DNA from: an uncultured Kiritimatiellota bacterium
Lineage (GTDB): Bacteria; Verrucomicrobiota; Kiritimatiellia; RFP12; DVOR01
Assembly (NCBI GenBank): GCA_944391055.1
Contig: CALXSF010000007.1
Coordinates: 62,001-126,000 of the forward strand
DNA: 64,000 nucleotides
Reading direction: 5' to 3'
Shown: positions 49,438 to 58,679 of the stretch, piece after piece
Layout: each line of letters begins with the position of its first letter
Position numbering within the stretch: the stretch's first letter is position 1
Notes under the pieces: generated by a model
The model's input: the letters and a program-made list of their open reading frames with translations, nothing else
Told to the model about the DNA's origin: nothing
Database searches by the model: none
Made by a program: the position numbers and the translations under genes

Positions 49438-51203
49438 ACCTGGACCCCACGAAGATGAAGGATTGGCAGATCGCCGAGGCCGCCGAGGCCACCATGCGCC
49501 CCATCGCCGCCGTGGCCGCCGACTTGGGCGCCCTGCCCACCGAGACCATCCCCTACGGCAACGCCTGCGCCAAGCTCGACGCCCGCGCCATCCTCGCGCG
49601 CACCGGCGGCCGCCAGCGCGCCAAGTACATCGACGTGACGGCCATCACCCCCACGCCCTTGGGCGAGGGCAAGACCACCACCACCGTCGGCCTCCTCGAG
49701 GGGCTCGGCCGCCTCGGCAAACGCTGCTGCGGCACGCTGCGCCAGCCCTCCGGCGGCCCCACCTTCAACATCAAGGGCGGCGCCGCCGGCGGCGGCCTCG
49801 CGCAGGTCATCCCCCTCACGCCCCTTTCCCTCGGCCTCACCGGCGACTTCGACGCCGTCGAGAAGGCCAACAACCTCTGCATGACGGCCCTCAACGCCCG
49901 GATGCAGCACGAGCGCAACCACGATGACGCCTGGCTCGCCGCCAAGGGCCTCACCCGCCTCGACGTCGACCCCGCCCGAGTCCAGATGCGCTGGGCCCTC
50001 GATTTCTGCGCGCAGGGCCTCCGGAAGATCGTCATCGGCCTTGGCGACGGCCCGCTCAACGGCTTTGAGATGGAGAGCGGCTTCTACATCACCGTCGCCT
50101 CCGAGGTGATGGCCATCCTCGCCGTGGCCGCCGACCTGGCGGATCTCCGCCGCCGCATCGGCAGGATCGTCGTCGCCCACAGCCGGCAGGGCAGGCCCAT
50201 CACCGCGGACGACCTCGAGGTCGCCGGCGCCATGACCGCCTGGCTTGTCCGCGCCCTCGACCCCACGCTCATGCAGACCGTCGAGGGGCAGCCCGTGCTC
50301 GTCCACGCCGGGCCCTTCGCCAACATCGCCATCGGGCAGAGCTCCGTCATCGCCGACCGCGTCGCCTGCGCCCTCACCGACTATGCCGTGACGGAGAGCG
50401 GCTTCGCCGCGGACATGGGCTTCGAGAAGTTCTGGAACATCAAGTGCCGCTGCTCCGGCCTCCGCCCCGACGCCGTCGTGCTCGTGGCCACCATCCGCGC
50501 CCTCAAGCGCCACGGCGGCGGCCCCGACGTCAAGCCCGGCACGCCCCTCGACCCGGCCTACACCCAAGAGAACCTCGCCCTCCTCGAGGCCGGTTGCCGC
50601 AGCAACCTGCTGGCGCACATCGACATCATTCGCCGCGCCGGCATCCGCCCCGTCGTCTGCCTCAACCACTTCCACACCGACACCGACGCCGAGGTCGCGC
50701 TTGTCCGCCGGGTCGCCGAGGAGGCCGGCTGCCGCTTCGCCCTCTCCAAGCACTGGGAGAAGGGCGGCGAGGGCGCCGAGGAGCTCGCCCGCCAAGTCAT
50801 CGAGGCCTGCGAGGAACCTAACGACTTCGCCTATCTCTGCGACCTCTCCGAGCCCCTCTCCGCCCGCCTCGACCGCCAGGTCCGCGAGGTCTACGGCGGC
50901 GACGGCGTGGACTACGCCCCCGAGGCCCAGGCCAAGCTGCGGGCCCTCGAGGCCGACCCCGCCACCGCCGGCCTCCCCCTCTGCGTCGCCAAGACCCAAT
51001 ACTCGCTCTCCGACGACGCCGCGCGCATCGGCCGCCCCACCGGCTGGCGCCTCAAGGTGCAGGACATCCTCCTCTACCAGGGCGCGGGCTTCGTCGTCCC
51101 CGTCTCCGGCAAGATCCAGCTCATGCCCGGCACCTCCGCCAACCCCGCCTACCGCCGCATCGACGTGGACACCGCGACCGGCAAAGTCCGCGGCCTCTTC
51201 TGA
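49434..51203 (+). CDS. fhs: Formate--tetrahydrofolate ligase
   Basis: A 589-residue FTHFS. It uses ATP to join formate to tetrahydrofolate and supplies one-carbon units; acetogens use it in the Wood-Ljungdahl pathway and other anaerobes for purine synthesis. The sequence shows YIDVTAITPTPLGEGKTTTTVG (P-loop), GGAAGGGLAQVIPL, LTGDFDAVEKANNL, YAVTESGFAADMGFEKF and PVSGKIQLMPG near the C-terminus. It is about 30 residues longer than the common 556-560. Together with pflB at 54583 it suggests that formate produced from pyruvate feeds the folate pool. The start overlaps tmk. Confidence 0.95.
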   Translation: MNLDPTKMKDWQIAEAAEATMRPIAAVAADLGALPTETIPYGNACAKLDARAILARTGGRQRAKYIDVTAITPTPLGEGKTTTTVGLLEGLGRLGKRCCGTLRQPSGGPTFNIKGGAAGGGLAQVIPLTPLSLGLTGDFDAVEKANNLCMTALNARMQHERNHDDAWLAAKGLTRLDVDPARVQMRWALDFCAQGLRKIVIGLGDGPLNGFEMESGFYITVASEVMAILAVAADLADLRRRIGRIVVAHSRQGRPITADDLEVAGAMTAWLVRALDPTLMQTVEGQPVLVHAGPFANIAIGQSSVIADRVACALTDYAVTESGFAADMGFEKFWNIKCRCSGLRPDAVVLVATIRALKRHGGGPDVKPGTPLDPAYTQENLALLEAGCRSNLLAHIDIIRRAGIRPVVCLNHFHTDTDAEVALVRRVAEEAGCRFALSKHWEKGGEGAEELARQVIEACEEPNDFAYLCDLSEPLSARLDRQVREVYGGDGVDYAPEAQAKLRALEADPATAGLPLCVAKTQYSLSDDAARIGRPTGWRLKVQDILLYQGAGFVVPVSGKIQLMPGTSANPAYRRIDVDTATGKVRGLF

Positions 51204-51212
51204 GGAGACGCC

Positions 51213-52019
51213 ATGCGCACCTGGACTCCGCAGAAGATCCGCGCCCTCAAGGGCGTCCGCCGCTTCGCCACCGTCACCTGCTACGATGCCGCCTCGGCCG
51301 CCCTCGTCGAGGCCCTCGGCCCCGACGCCCTCCCCCTCGTCCTCGTCGGCGACTCCCTCGGCATGACCATGCAGGGACGCGACTCCACCCTCGCCGTCAC
51401 CCTCGACGAGATGGTCTACCACACCCGCTGCGTTGCCCGCGCCCTCCGCGCACCCTTCCTGCTTGCCGACCTCCCCTTCGGCAGTTACCAGACCTGCGAC
51501 GACGACGGCTTCCGCGCCGCGCTCCGCCTCGTCAAGGAAGGCGGCGCCGACGGCGTGAAGCTCGAGGGCGGCGAGCGCGTCCTCCCCCTCGTCCGCCGCC
51601 TGGTCGAGGCCGGCATCCCCGTCTGCGGCCACCTCGGCCTCACCCCCCAGAGCTGCCTGGCCATGGGCGGCTTCAAGGTTCAGGGCCGCGACCCCGCCGC
51701 CGCCGAGCGCCTGTTGGCCGACGCCCGCCACCTCGAGGCCGCCGGCTGCTTCGCCCTCGTCGCCGAAGGCGTCCCCGCCGCCCTCGGCGCGCGGATGGCC
51801 AAAGCCCTCGCCATCCCCGTCATCGGCATCGGCGCCGGCGCGGGGACCGACGGCCAGATCCTCGTTTGGCAGGATCTCCTGGGCCTCACCCAAGGCCGCG
51901 TGCCCCGCTTCGTCCGCCCCTTCGCCGCCCTCGGCGAGGCCGCGAAGGCGGGGCTTCGCGCCTACGACGCCGCCGTCCGCGAAGGCGCCTTCCCCGCCGC
52001 CGCCGAATCCTACGAATGA
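51213..52019 (+). CDS. panB: 3-methyl-2-oxobutanoate hydroxymethyltransferase (ketopantoate synthesis)
   Basis: A 268-residue TIM-barrel enzyme that transfers a hydroxymethyl group from 5,10-methylene-THF to alpha-ketoisovalerate, the first step of pantothenate synthesis. The sequence contains TCYDAASAALVE, VGDSLGMTMQGRDSTLAVTLDEMVYH, VKLEGGERV, GHLGLTPQS and PVIGIGAGAGTDGQILV. Its folate need connects it to the fhs gene 10 bases upstream, and its product feeds CoA made via coaC at 25008. Its stop overlaps the helicase start (ATGA). Confidence 0.95.
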   Translation: MRTWTPQKIRALKGVRRFATVTCYDAASAALVEALGPDALPLVLVGDSLGMTMQGRDSTLAVTLDEMVYHTRCVARALRAPFLLADLPFGSYQTCDDDGFRAALRLVKEGGADGVKLEGGERVLPLVRRLVEAGIPVCGHLGLTPQSCLAMGGFKVQGRDPAAAERLLADARHLEAAGCFALVAEGVPAALGARMAKALAIPVIGIGAGAGTDGQILVWQDLLGLTQGRVPRFVRPFAALGEAAKAGLRAYDAAVREGAFPAAAESYE

Positions 52020-54514
52020 TCCTCCACCTGCGCCTCCAGGACCGCGCCCTCACCCTTTGGGGCGAGGAACGGGGCCGCCCCATGGACGACCGTGCGCTTA
52101 GCCGCGCGGTCGCCTTTCTCTTCCCCGGCTGGCGCGCCCCTGTCCTCGCCGGGCGCGGCGTCCTTCAGGCACTCCAAGCCCTCGCCAACGGCGCCGCCGC
52201 GCCCCTCGTCGTCTGCGCCCCCGACCTCCGCGCCGCCGTCGCCGCCTGGCCCTGCGTCCTCCGGCTTGTCGCCGCCGGGCGCGTCGCCCCCCTCTGCGTG
52301 GGCGGCGAGGCCCGTTGGCGCCCCACGCTCCTCCCCGCCGGCCACGACCCCGCCCTCGTCGAGGCCCTCGTCGACCTCTGGATGCGTACCGCCGCCTCCA
52401 CCGTCCTCTCCCGCGCGCAGACCACCAAAGCCCGCTTCCTCACCGCCGACGACGCCTGGCTCGCCGCCCTCCGCGCCCCCGACCCCCGCCTGACCCTCCG
52501 CGACCCCGCCCTCGGGGACGCCCTCGGCCATTGGGCCGAACCCCTCTTTGAGGGCGGCCGCGAGGCCCTCCCCATCCGTCCCCGCCGCGACCCCGACGGC
52601 TGGCGCCTGGAGCTCCCCGGCCTCGACGCCGAGCCCCCGCCCCTCGCCCCCCTGCGCCTCCTTGGCCAGGCCGTCGCCGTCGCCCCCCTCCTTGCCCTGC
52701 CTCAGCCGTGGGACGACGCCGCCTTCGCCCGTTTCCTCCGCGAGGCCGTCCCCGCCCTCCGCGCCGCCGCCTTCGCCGTCCCCCTCCCCCCCGAGCTCGA
52801 ACCCGCCGTCCCCGAGCTGCGCGAGACCGCCGTCGCCCTCGAGGGCGACGCCCTGCGCGTGGCGCGCACCGTCCTCATCGGCGGCGCCGAGATCCCCGAG
52901 GCCGAGGCCCGCGCCATCCTCGACGCCGGCGAACCGCTCGCCTTCGTCCAGGGCCGCTGGCGCTATGTCGACCTCGAGGCCCTGCGCCGCGCGCTCGAGG
53001 CCCTCGGCCCGCCCCTGCTTGACCGCCGCCGCGCCCTGCCGCTCCTGCTCTCCGGCGCCCTGCGCGTCGGCCCCGGCGCGCAGGCCGTGCAGGATTTCCT
53101 CCGCGAGCTCTCCGCCCCTCCCCCCGTCCCCCTCCCCTTGGCGGGGACGCTGCGCCCCTACCAGGCGCAGGGCGTCTGCTGGCTCATGCAGGCCGCCGCC
53201 CACGGCCTCGGCGTCTGCCTGGCCGACGACATGGGGCTGGGCAAGACCCTCCAGACCATCGCCTTTCTGCTCACGCGCCCCGCCGGCCCCGCGCTTGTCG
53301 TCGCGCCCCTCACCGTCCTGCCCGTCTGGGAGCGGGAGTTCGCCCGCTGGGCGCCCCGCCTGCGCGTGCTCCGCCACGTCGGCCCCGCGCGCATCCTCCA
53401 CGAGGGCTTCGCCAAGACCGCCCCCGCCCACGACGTCGTCCTCACCGCCTATGGCTACCTTTGGCGCGACTTCGCCACCCTCCGGCGCGTCCCCTGGCAG
53501 ACGCTCGTCCTCGACGAGGCCCAGCTCATCAAGAACCCCGCCACCCGCCAATCCCAGGCCGCCCGCTCCCTCCCCGCCCAGAGCCGCCTGGCCCTCACCG
53601 GCACCCCGATCGAGAACCGCCTCGACGACCTGTGGTCCATCCTCGACTTCCTCAACCCCGGCCTCTTCGGCCCCCGCCGCGACTTCGCCGAGCGCTATGC
53701 CGAGCCCGAGCGTCTCCGCCGCGCCGTCTCCCACTTCCTCCTCCGCCGCCTCAAGACCGACCCCGCCATCCTCGCCGACCTTCCCCCGCGCATCGCCCAG
53801 GAGCACTACGCCCCCCTCACCGAGGCCCAGGCCGCGGCCTACGACCTTGCCCTCGCCCATCACGCCCAGGCTCTCCCCCACGCCCAAGGCCCCCGCCGCG
53901 GCGCCGTCCTCGCCCTCCTCACCCGCCTCAAGCTCATCTGCGACGGCCAGGGCGAGGGCCTCGACGGCGCGCCCTCCGGCAAGTTCCTCACCCTGCTTCC
54001 CCTCCTCGAGGCCATTTTCGCCGCCGGCGAATCCGCCCTGCTCTTCACCCAATACGCCCGCGTCGGCCACGCCCTCCGCGCCGCCCTCTCCGAACGCCTC
54101 GGCCGCCCCGTCCCCTTCCTCCACGGCGCCCTCACCCCCGCCCAACGCGCCCGCGCGGTCGCGGCCTTCTCCGACGACCCCCGCCCCGGGCTTCTCATCC
54201 TCTCCCTCCGCGCCGGCGCCTTCGGCCTCACCCTCACCAAGGCCAACCACGTCATCCACTACGACCGTTGGTGGAACCCCGCCGTCGAGAACCAGGCCAC
54301 CGACCGCGCCCACCGCATCGGCCAGCGCAAGACCGTCGTCGCCCACCACCTCATCTGCCGCGGCACCCTCGAGGAGCGCATCGACCGCCTTCTCCGCGAC
54401 AAGCAGCTTTTGGCCGACCGCGTCGTCGCCCCGACCCCCGCCGCGCTCCTCGCCCGGCTCCCCACCCAGGCCCTCCTCGACGCCCTCGCCCGCCGCCCCG
54501 ACGGCGCGCCCTGA
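52016..54514 (+). CDS. SNF2-family DNA-dependent ATPase/helicase (HepA/RapA-like)
   Basis: An 832-residue protein. The first about 370 residues form an unrecognised Ala/Leu/Pro-rich region with no zinc-binding SWIM cysteines. The SNF2 motor follows: motif I DDMGLGKT (404-411), motif II DEAQ (500-503), motif III ALTGTPIENRLDDLWSILDFL, then the helicase C lobe with LFTQYARVG, LILSLRAGAFGLTLTKANHVIHYDRWWNPAVENQATDRAHRIGQ. Bacterial members remodel DNA-protein complexes or recycle RNA polymerase. It is the last gene of the cysS operon; a connection to the metabolic genes before it is not evident. Confidence 0.9.
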   Translation: MILHLRLQDRALTLWGEERGRPMDDRALSRAVAFLFPGWRAPVLAGRGVLQALQALANGAAAPLVVCAPDLRAAVAAWPCVLRLVAAGRVAPLCVGGEARWRPTLLPAGHDPALVEALVDLWMRTAASTVLSRAQTTKARFLTADDAWLAALRAPDPRLTLRDPALGDALGHWAEPLFEGGREALPIRPRRDPDGWRLELPGLDAEPPPLAPLRLLGQAVAVAPLLALPQPWDDAAFARFLREAVPALRAAAFAVPLPPELEPAVPELRETAVALEGDALRVARTVLIGGAEIPEAEARAILDAGEPLAFVQGRWRYVDLEALRRALEALGPPLLDRRRALPLLLSGALRVGPGAQAVQDFLRELSAPPPVPLPLAGTLRPYQAQGVCWLMQAAAHGLGVCLADDMGLGKTLQTIAFLLTRPAGPALVVAPLTVLPVWEREFARWAPRLRVLRHVGPARILHEGFAKTAPAHDVVLTAYGYLWRDFATLRRVPWQTLVLDEAQLIKNPATRQSQAARSLPAQSRLALTGTPIENRLDDLWSILDFLNPGLFGPRRDFAERYAEPERLRRAVSHFLLRRLKTDPAILADLPPRIAQEHYAPLTEAQAAAYDLALAHHAQALPHAQGPRRGAVLALLTRLKLICDGQGEGLDGAPSGKFLTLLPLLEAIFAAGESALLFTQYARVGHALRAALSERLGRPVPFLHGALTPAQRARAVAAFSDDPRPGLLILSLRAGAFGLTLTKANHVIHYDRWWNPAVENQATDRAHRIGQRKTVVAHHLICRGTLEERIDRLLRDKQLLADRVVAPTPAALLARLPTQALLDALARRPDGAP

Positions 54515-54533
54515 GCGCGCGTCCCGAGGGCAC

Positions 54534-54569
54534 AAAAAAGCCCCCGGCCGGGAGGGCCGGGGGCTTTTT
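54534..54569. terminator. Bidirectional intrinsic terminator between the SNF2 gene and pflB
   Basis: AAAAAAGCCCCCGGCC (54534-54549), loop GGGAG, then GGCCGGGGGCTTTTT (54555-54569). The stem is perfect and has A-run and T-run flanks on both sides, so it can stop transcription from either convergent gene. Confidence 0.93.
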
Positions 54570-54582
54570 CGCCGACACGGGC

Positions 54583-56820
54583 TCACAGGCAGCTGTGGCA
54601 GGTGCGGGCGATGACCTCGTCCTGGTGCTTCTTGGAGAGGGTGATGAAGCGGACGGCGTAGCCGGAGACGCGGATGGTGAGGTTGGGGTATTTGTCGGGG
54701 TGGGCCTGGGCGTCGCGCAGGAGGTCGGTGTTGAAGACGTTGACGTTGAGGTGGTGGGCGCCCTGGACGAAGTAGCCGTCCATGAGGCGGGTGAGGTTGC
54801 CGACCTGCTCGGGCTCGGTCTTGCCGAGGGCGGAGGGGTTGATGGTGAAGGTGTTGGAGATGCCGTCGCGGCAGGCGTCGTAGTTGAGTTTGGCGACGGA
54901 GTTGAGGGAGAAGACGGCGCCGGAGGCGTCGCGGCCATGCATGGGGTTGGCGCCGGGGGCGAAGGGCTCGCCGGCCTTGCGGCCGTCGGGCGTGGCGCCG
55001 GTGTTCTTGCCGTACATGACGTTGGAGGTGATGGTGAGGAGGCTGAGGGTGTGCTCGGCGCCGCGGTAGCAGGGGGTCTTGCGCAGCTCGGCGTAGAAGA
55101 ACTCGGCGAGCTCCTTGGCGATGGCGTCGACGCGGTCGTCGTCGTTGCCGAACTTGGGGAAGTCGCCCTCGACCTTGAAGTCGACGGCGAGGCCCTCGGC
55201 GTTGCGGATGGGGGTGACCTTGGCGTACTTGATGGCGCTGAGGGAGTCCGCGGCGACGGAGAGCCCGGCGGCGCCGAAGGCCATCCAGCGGTGCGCGAGG
55301 TGGGTGTCGTGCAGGGCCATCTGGATCTTCTCGTAGGCGTACTTGTCGTGCATGTAGTGAATCACGTTCATGGTGTTCACGTACTGGTGCGCGAGCCAGG
55401 CGAGGACCTTCTTGTAGCGGGCCAGGGTGTCCTCGTAGTCCAGCGGCCCCTCGGGGGGCAGGTCGGAGACGGGGCCGACCTGCTTGCCCTTGATCTCCTC
55501 GCGCCCGCCGTTGAGGGCCATGAGCAGGGCTTTGGGCAGGTTGGCGCGGGCGCCGAAGAACTGCATGTCCTTGCCGATGGTCATGGCCGAGACGCAGCAG
55601 GCGATGGCGTAGTCATCGCCGAAGCGCTCGCGCATGAGGTCGTCGTTCTCGTACTGCACGGAGTCGGTGACGATGGAGACGTGCGCGCAGTAGTCCTTCC
55701 AGCCCTGCGGCAGCGCCTGGGCCCAGAGGACGGTCATGTTCGGCTCGGGCGCGGGGCCGAGGTTCTCCAGCGTGTGGAGGACGCGGAAGGAGGTCTTGGT
55801 CACCAGCGTGCGGCCGTCCAAGCCCATGCCGCCGAGGCTCTCCGTGGTCCAGGTGGGGTCGCCGGCGAAGAGCTCGTTGTACTCGGGCGTGCGGAGCTGG
55901 CGGTTCATGCGCAGATGGAGGACGTAGTCGTCGATCAACTCCTGGGCGGCCTCCTCGGTGAGGACGCCGGCGCGCAGGTCACGTTCGATGTAGATGTCCA
56001 GGAAGGTGGCCGTGCGGCCGAGGCTCATCGCCGCGCCGTTCTGCTCCTTGATGGCGGCCAGATAGGCGAAGTAGACGGCCTGGATGGCCTCTTTGGCGCT
56101 CTGGGCGGGCTTGGAGATGTCGTGGCCGTACAGCTCGGCCATCTTCTTGAGGCGGCCGAGATAGTCGATTTGGCGCCAGACGTCCTCGCGCAGGCGGATG
56201 GTCTCGTCGTCCATCACCGCGTCGGGCGCGGTGCCGATGGCGTCGAGATCCTTCTGCTTGGCCTCGATCAGGCGGTCCACGCCGTAGAGCGCCACGCGGC
56301 GGTAGTCGCCGATGATGCGGCCGCGGCCGTAGGCGTCGGGAAGGCCGGTGAGGACGTGGGCGGAGCGCAGGGCGCGCATGTCCTTGGTGTAGGCGCGGAA
56401 GACGCCGTCGTTGTGCGTGGTGCGATAGGTGAACTCGGTCTTCAGCTTCTCGCTGATGTGGTAGCCATAGGCCTCCGCGGCCTGGACGGCCATGCGCATC
56501 CCGCCGAAGGGGTTGACGGAGCGCTTCAGGGGCGCGTCCGTCTGGAGGCCCACGATCAGCTCGTTCTCGCGGTCCAGGTAGCCGGGCGCATGGTTGAGCA
56601 GGCTGGAGGCGTTGTCCACGTCCACGTCCAGCACGCCGCCCTTCTCGAACTCCAGCTTGTGGAGGCGCTCATACTCGGCGTTCACCTTGCGCGTGCGCGC
56701 CGTGGGCCCCGCGAGGAACGAGGCGTCCCCCTCATAGGGCGTGTAGTTGGTCTGGATGAAATCGCGGACGTTGATGCTGTCCTGCCACTTGCCGGACTTG
56801 AACGCGGGATACTGGAACAT
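54583..56820 (-). CDS. pflB: Pyruvate formate-lyase (glycyl-radical enzyme)
   Basis: A 745-residue formate C-acetyltransferase, which converts pyruvate and CoA to acetyl-CoA and formate. The catalytic Cys pair is C408-C409 in IACCVSAM, and the radical Gly is G720 in RVSGYAV. The framework ([66 protein letters not shown]) is typical. The protein ends in a Cys-containing tail (RTCHSCL) where E. coli has RTFTQSM. ATG 56820 follows AAGGAGGAA. The activating enzyme PflA is not adjacent in this window. Expression is driven by a TTGACG/TACAGT promoter with a palindrome over the -10. Confidence 0.95.
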   Translation of the reverse strand: MFQYPAFKSGKWQDSINVRDFIQTNYTPYEGDASFLAGPTARTRKVNAEYERLHKLEFEKGGVLDVDVDNASSLLNHAPGYLDRENELIVGLQTDAPLKRSVNPFGGMRMAVQAAEAYGYHISEKLKTEFTYRTTHNDGVFRAYTKDMRALRSAHVLTGLPDAYGRGRIIGDYRRVALYGVDRLIEAKQKDLDAIGTAPDAVMDDETIRLREDVWRQIDYLGRLKKMAELYGHDISKPAQSAKEAIQAVYFAYLAAIKEQNGAAMSLGRTATFLDIYIERDLRAGVLTEEAAQELIDDYVLHLRMNRQLRTPEYNELFAGDPTWTTESLGGMGLDGRTLVTKTSFRVLHTLENLGPAPEPNMTVLWAQALPQGWKDYCAHVSIVTDSVQYENDDLMRERFGDDYAIACCVSAMTIGKDMQFFGARANLPKALLMALNGGREEIKGKQVGPVSDLPPEGPLDYEDTLARYKKVLAWLAHQYVNTMNVIHYMHDKYAYEKIQMALHDTHLAHRWMAFGAAGLSVAADSLSAIKYAKVTPIRNAEGLAVDFKVEGDFPKFGNDDDRVDAIAKELAEFFYAELRKTPCYRGAEHTLSLLTITSNVMYGKNTGATPDGRKAGEPFAPGANPMHGRDASGAVFSLNSVAKLNYDACRDGISNTFTINPSALGKTEPEQVGNLTRLMDGYFVQGAHHLNVNVFNTDLLRDAQAHPDKYPNLTIRVSGYAVRFITLSKKHQDEVIARTCHSCL

Positions 56821-56892
56821 GGGCGTTCCTCCTTGGTTGGGTTGGCCCGGGGCCCCGCGACGCGCGCGCAGGGCGGCCGGAAAACGACGCAA

Positions 56893-56921
56893 ACTGTATC
56901 AAATACAAAACGTCCCGTCAA
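56893..56921 (-). promoter_or_regulatory. pflB promoter (TTGACG - 17 - TACAGT) with overlapping palindromic operator
   Basis: On the minus strand TTGACG (56921-56916), a 17-base spacer and TACAGT (56898-56893), itself preceded by TG-A, so both -35 and extended -10 are present. A perfect 13-base palindrome TGTATTTGATACA (56907-56895) covers the spacer end and the -10. A dimeric regulator binding there would block RNA polymerase. The leader is about 65 bases. Confidence 0.75.
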
Positions 56922-56941
56922 GGGCGCCTTTGCCCGGCGCC

Positions 56942-57562
56942 TCAGCGTATCCGCCGCATGAGGGCGCGCAGCCGCGCCAGGCAGCGGGACTTGATCTGGT
57001 AGACGGCGTTGGGGGCCATCCCGTAGGCGGCGGCCACCTCCGGCGCGGGGCGCCCCGCCAGCACGTAGTCGACGAAGACCGCGCGGGTGCGCCCGCGCAG
57101 CGCCTCGTCGCTCAGCAACAGCTTCAGTGCGTGGCGCAGGCAGCACTTCCGCCACACCGCGTCGTCGCTCGCGCAGGGCGGCGGCGCGTGCAGCGGCAGC
57201 GTCTCCGCCATGTAGGCCCGCTCCCGGCGCAGGCGCGCGCAGACCGCGCGCACCCCCATCCGGAGCCGGTTGCGCAGGATGCCCACCAGCCAGTCGCGGA
57301 AACGCCCCTTGGCCGGGTCGTAGCGCCCCCGCGGCAGACGCTCCGAGGCGATGCGCAGGGTGTCGTGGACCGCCACCTCCAAATCCACCGCGTAGAAGCC
57401 CTTGGCCTGGGCGAAGGTCAGGAGCGGCTCCCGGTAAAGCGTCGCGAAGAGCGTCGCCGCGTCCCTGTCGCCCCCCGCGCGCAACCGCCCCAGCAAGACC
57501 GCCGAGGTCGGCAGATCGGCCAGCCGCAATGGGGGGTCCTCTTCCCGCGAACGCTTATTCAT
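56942..57562 (-). CDS. Sigma-70 family RNA polymerase sigma factor (ECF-like)
   Basis: A 206-residue sigma factor. Region 2 is seen near residues 30-95 (AATLFATLYREPLLTFAQ, then RYDPAKGRFRDWLVGILRNRL) and region 4 near residues 150-206 (FVDYVLAGRPAPEVAAAYGMAPNAVYQIKSRCLARLRAL). The D-x-x-KG-x-F-R-x-W-L pattern in region 2 is common in Planctomycetes/Verrucomicrobia ECF families. No anti-sigma factor gene adjoins it, and its target genes are unknown. It lies between divergently read nothing and pflB, reading toward pflB but with a separate pflB promoter. ATG 57562 lies 6 bases from a TAGAAT box. Confidence 0.82.
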   Translation of the reverse strand: MNKRSREEDPPLRLADLPTSAVLLGRLRAGGDRDAATLFATLYREPLLTFAQAKGFYAVDLEVAVHDTLRIASERLPRGRYDPAKGRFRDWLVGILRNRLRMGVRAVCARLRRERAYMAETLPLHAPPPCASDDAVWRKCCLRHALKLLLSDEALRGRTRAVFVDYVLAGRPAPEVAAAYGMAPNAVYQIKSRCLARLRALMRRIR

Positions 57563-57568
57563 GCGTTC

Positions 57569-57577
57569 ATTCTAGCA
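57569..57577 (-). promoter_or_regulatory. Extended -10 promoter of the sigma-factor gene; predicted leaderless
   Basis: On the minus strand TG-C-TAGAAT occupies 57577-57569, with 6 bases to ATG 57562. The rest of the gap to mlaD (57578-57650) is GC-rich and shows no hairpin with a T run. Confidence 0.65.
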
Positions 57578-57650
57578 GATTTCCCGCCGTCGCGCCCGCG
57601 CCTCGGGCGCCGCACGGGGCGCGGGGACGGGTGTGCGCGGGGCGCCCGCC

Positions 57651-58679
57651 TCAGAGGCCGGAGAAGAAGAGGGAGGTGAAGGTGGTGATGGGGGCGGTGT
57701 CGCGCATGTTGTCGATGATTTGGCGGACGTCCTTGACGGCGGCCTCGGCCTCGCGGGCGAGGGCGTCGTCGTTGACGAGGCGGCCGAGGGTGCCCTGGCC
57801 TTCGTTGAGCTTGACGGAGACGTCTTTGAGGTTGGCGGCGACGGTCTCGAGGTCGGCGACGAGGGGGGAGTCGCCGGCGAGGAGGCGGCCGATGCCGTGG
57901 GAGGGGTCGTTGAGGTTGGCGGTGGCGGCGCGGAGGTTGGCGAGGGTGCCTTTGAGGTCGTCGTAGGTGGCGTCGTCCTCGCGGAGGAGTTTGCCGAGGA
58001 GGCCTTTACCGTCGCGGAGGTCTTGGGCGACGAGGCGGAGGTCGCCGGTGAGGCCGTTGAGGTTGGCGAGGGTGTCCTTGAGGTCGGCGTAGGTGTTGTC
58101 TTGGGGGGACATGAGCTTGCCGAGGAGGCCGTCGCCGCGGCGGAGGCGGGCGGTGAGGTCGGCGATGTCCTCGGAGGCGGTCTTGAGGTTGGCGAGGAGG
58201 GCGCGGACGTCGGCGGGCTCGAAGGCCTGGCGCAGGTCGCCCACGAGCTCGCCGAGCTCCTTCATGACGTCGCGGGCGGGCTTGCCGGGGATCGCGGCGC
58301 CGGGGGGGAGGGGGTCGGGGGAGGCGCCTTGGTTGATCTCGAGGCAGGTGCCGCCGAGGACGGAGGTCTGGGCGACGGCGACGGTGGCGTCGGCGCGGAG
58401 GGGGACGTCGGCGTCGAGGGTGAGGGTGGCGATGACGCAGCCGTCGCCGAGGCGGAGGGCCTGGACGGAGCCGACCTTCATGCCGCGGACGTGGACGGGA
58501 TCCTGCACCTTGAGGGCGCCGACGTGGTCGAAACGGGCCTCCCGGACGGCGCGGTGGCGCCCGCGCAGGAGGTCGACGCCGCTGATGACGATGGTGAAGA
58601 AGGCCAGGAGGGCGATGACGGCGGCGACGAAGAGGCCGGTGATGACCTCGGGGAGGATGCTTTGGGAACGGGCGCTCAT
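57651..58679 (-). CDS. mlaD: MlaD-family MCE lipid-transport protein with GLLGKL repeats
   Basis: A 342-residue protein. One N-terminal membrane helix (about 12-33) is followed by a single MCE domain (about 40-118, with RFDHVGALKVQDPVHVRGMKVGSV and TSVLGGTCLEI). A long helical tail (130-340) carries repeated units with Gly-Leu-Leu-Gly-Lys-Leu: GDGLLGKLMSPQDNTYADLK, GKGLLGKLLREDDATYDDLK, GIGRLLAGDSP and GTLGRLVNDD. MCE rings plus a helical tail form a hydrophobic path for phospholipids between the two membranes. The tail is longer than in E. coli MlaD (183 residues). It overlaps mlaF by 4 bases. Confidence 0.85.
   Translation of the reverse strand: MSARSQSILPEVITGLFVAAVIALLAFFTIVISGVDLLRGRHRAVREARFDHVGALKVQDPVHVRGMKVGSVQALRLGDGCVIATLTLDADVPLRADATVAVAQTSVLGGTCLEINQGASPDPLPPGAAIPGKPARDVMKELGELVGDLRQAFEPADVRALLANLKTASEDIADLTARLRRGDGLLGKLMSPQDNTYADLKDTLANLNGLTGDLRLVAQDLRDGKGLLGKLLREDDATYDDLKGTLANLRAATANLNDPSHGIGRLLAGDSPLVADLETVAANLKDVSVKLNEGQGTLGRLVNDDALAREAEAAVKDVRQIIDNMRDTAPITTFTSLFFSGL

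Noticed and set aside
49122-51893. 923-codon minus-strand open frame opposite tmk, fhs and panB
   Set aside because: Shadow of three certain enzymes; composition is Gly/Ala/Glu/Val without motifs.
56880-56925. FNR or Rex binding site at pflB
   Set aside because: Only one half of TTGATNNNNATCAA is present, and the palindrome does not match TTGTGAANNNNTTCACAA; it is left as an unnamed operator.
53461-56961. 1166-codon plus-strand open frame crossing the SNF2 and pflB genes
   Set aside because: It runs through the terminator at 54534-54569 and is Pro/Arg-rich then Gly/Val/Glu-rich, the signature of shadow frames; pflB on the other strand is certain.
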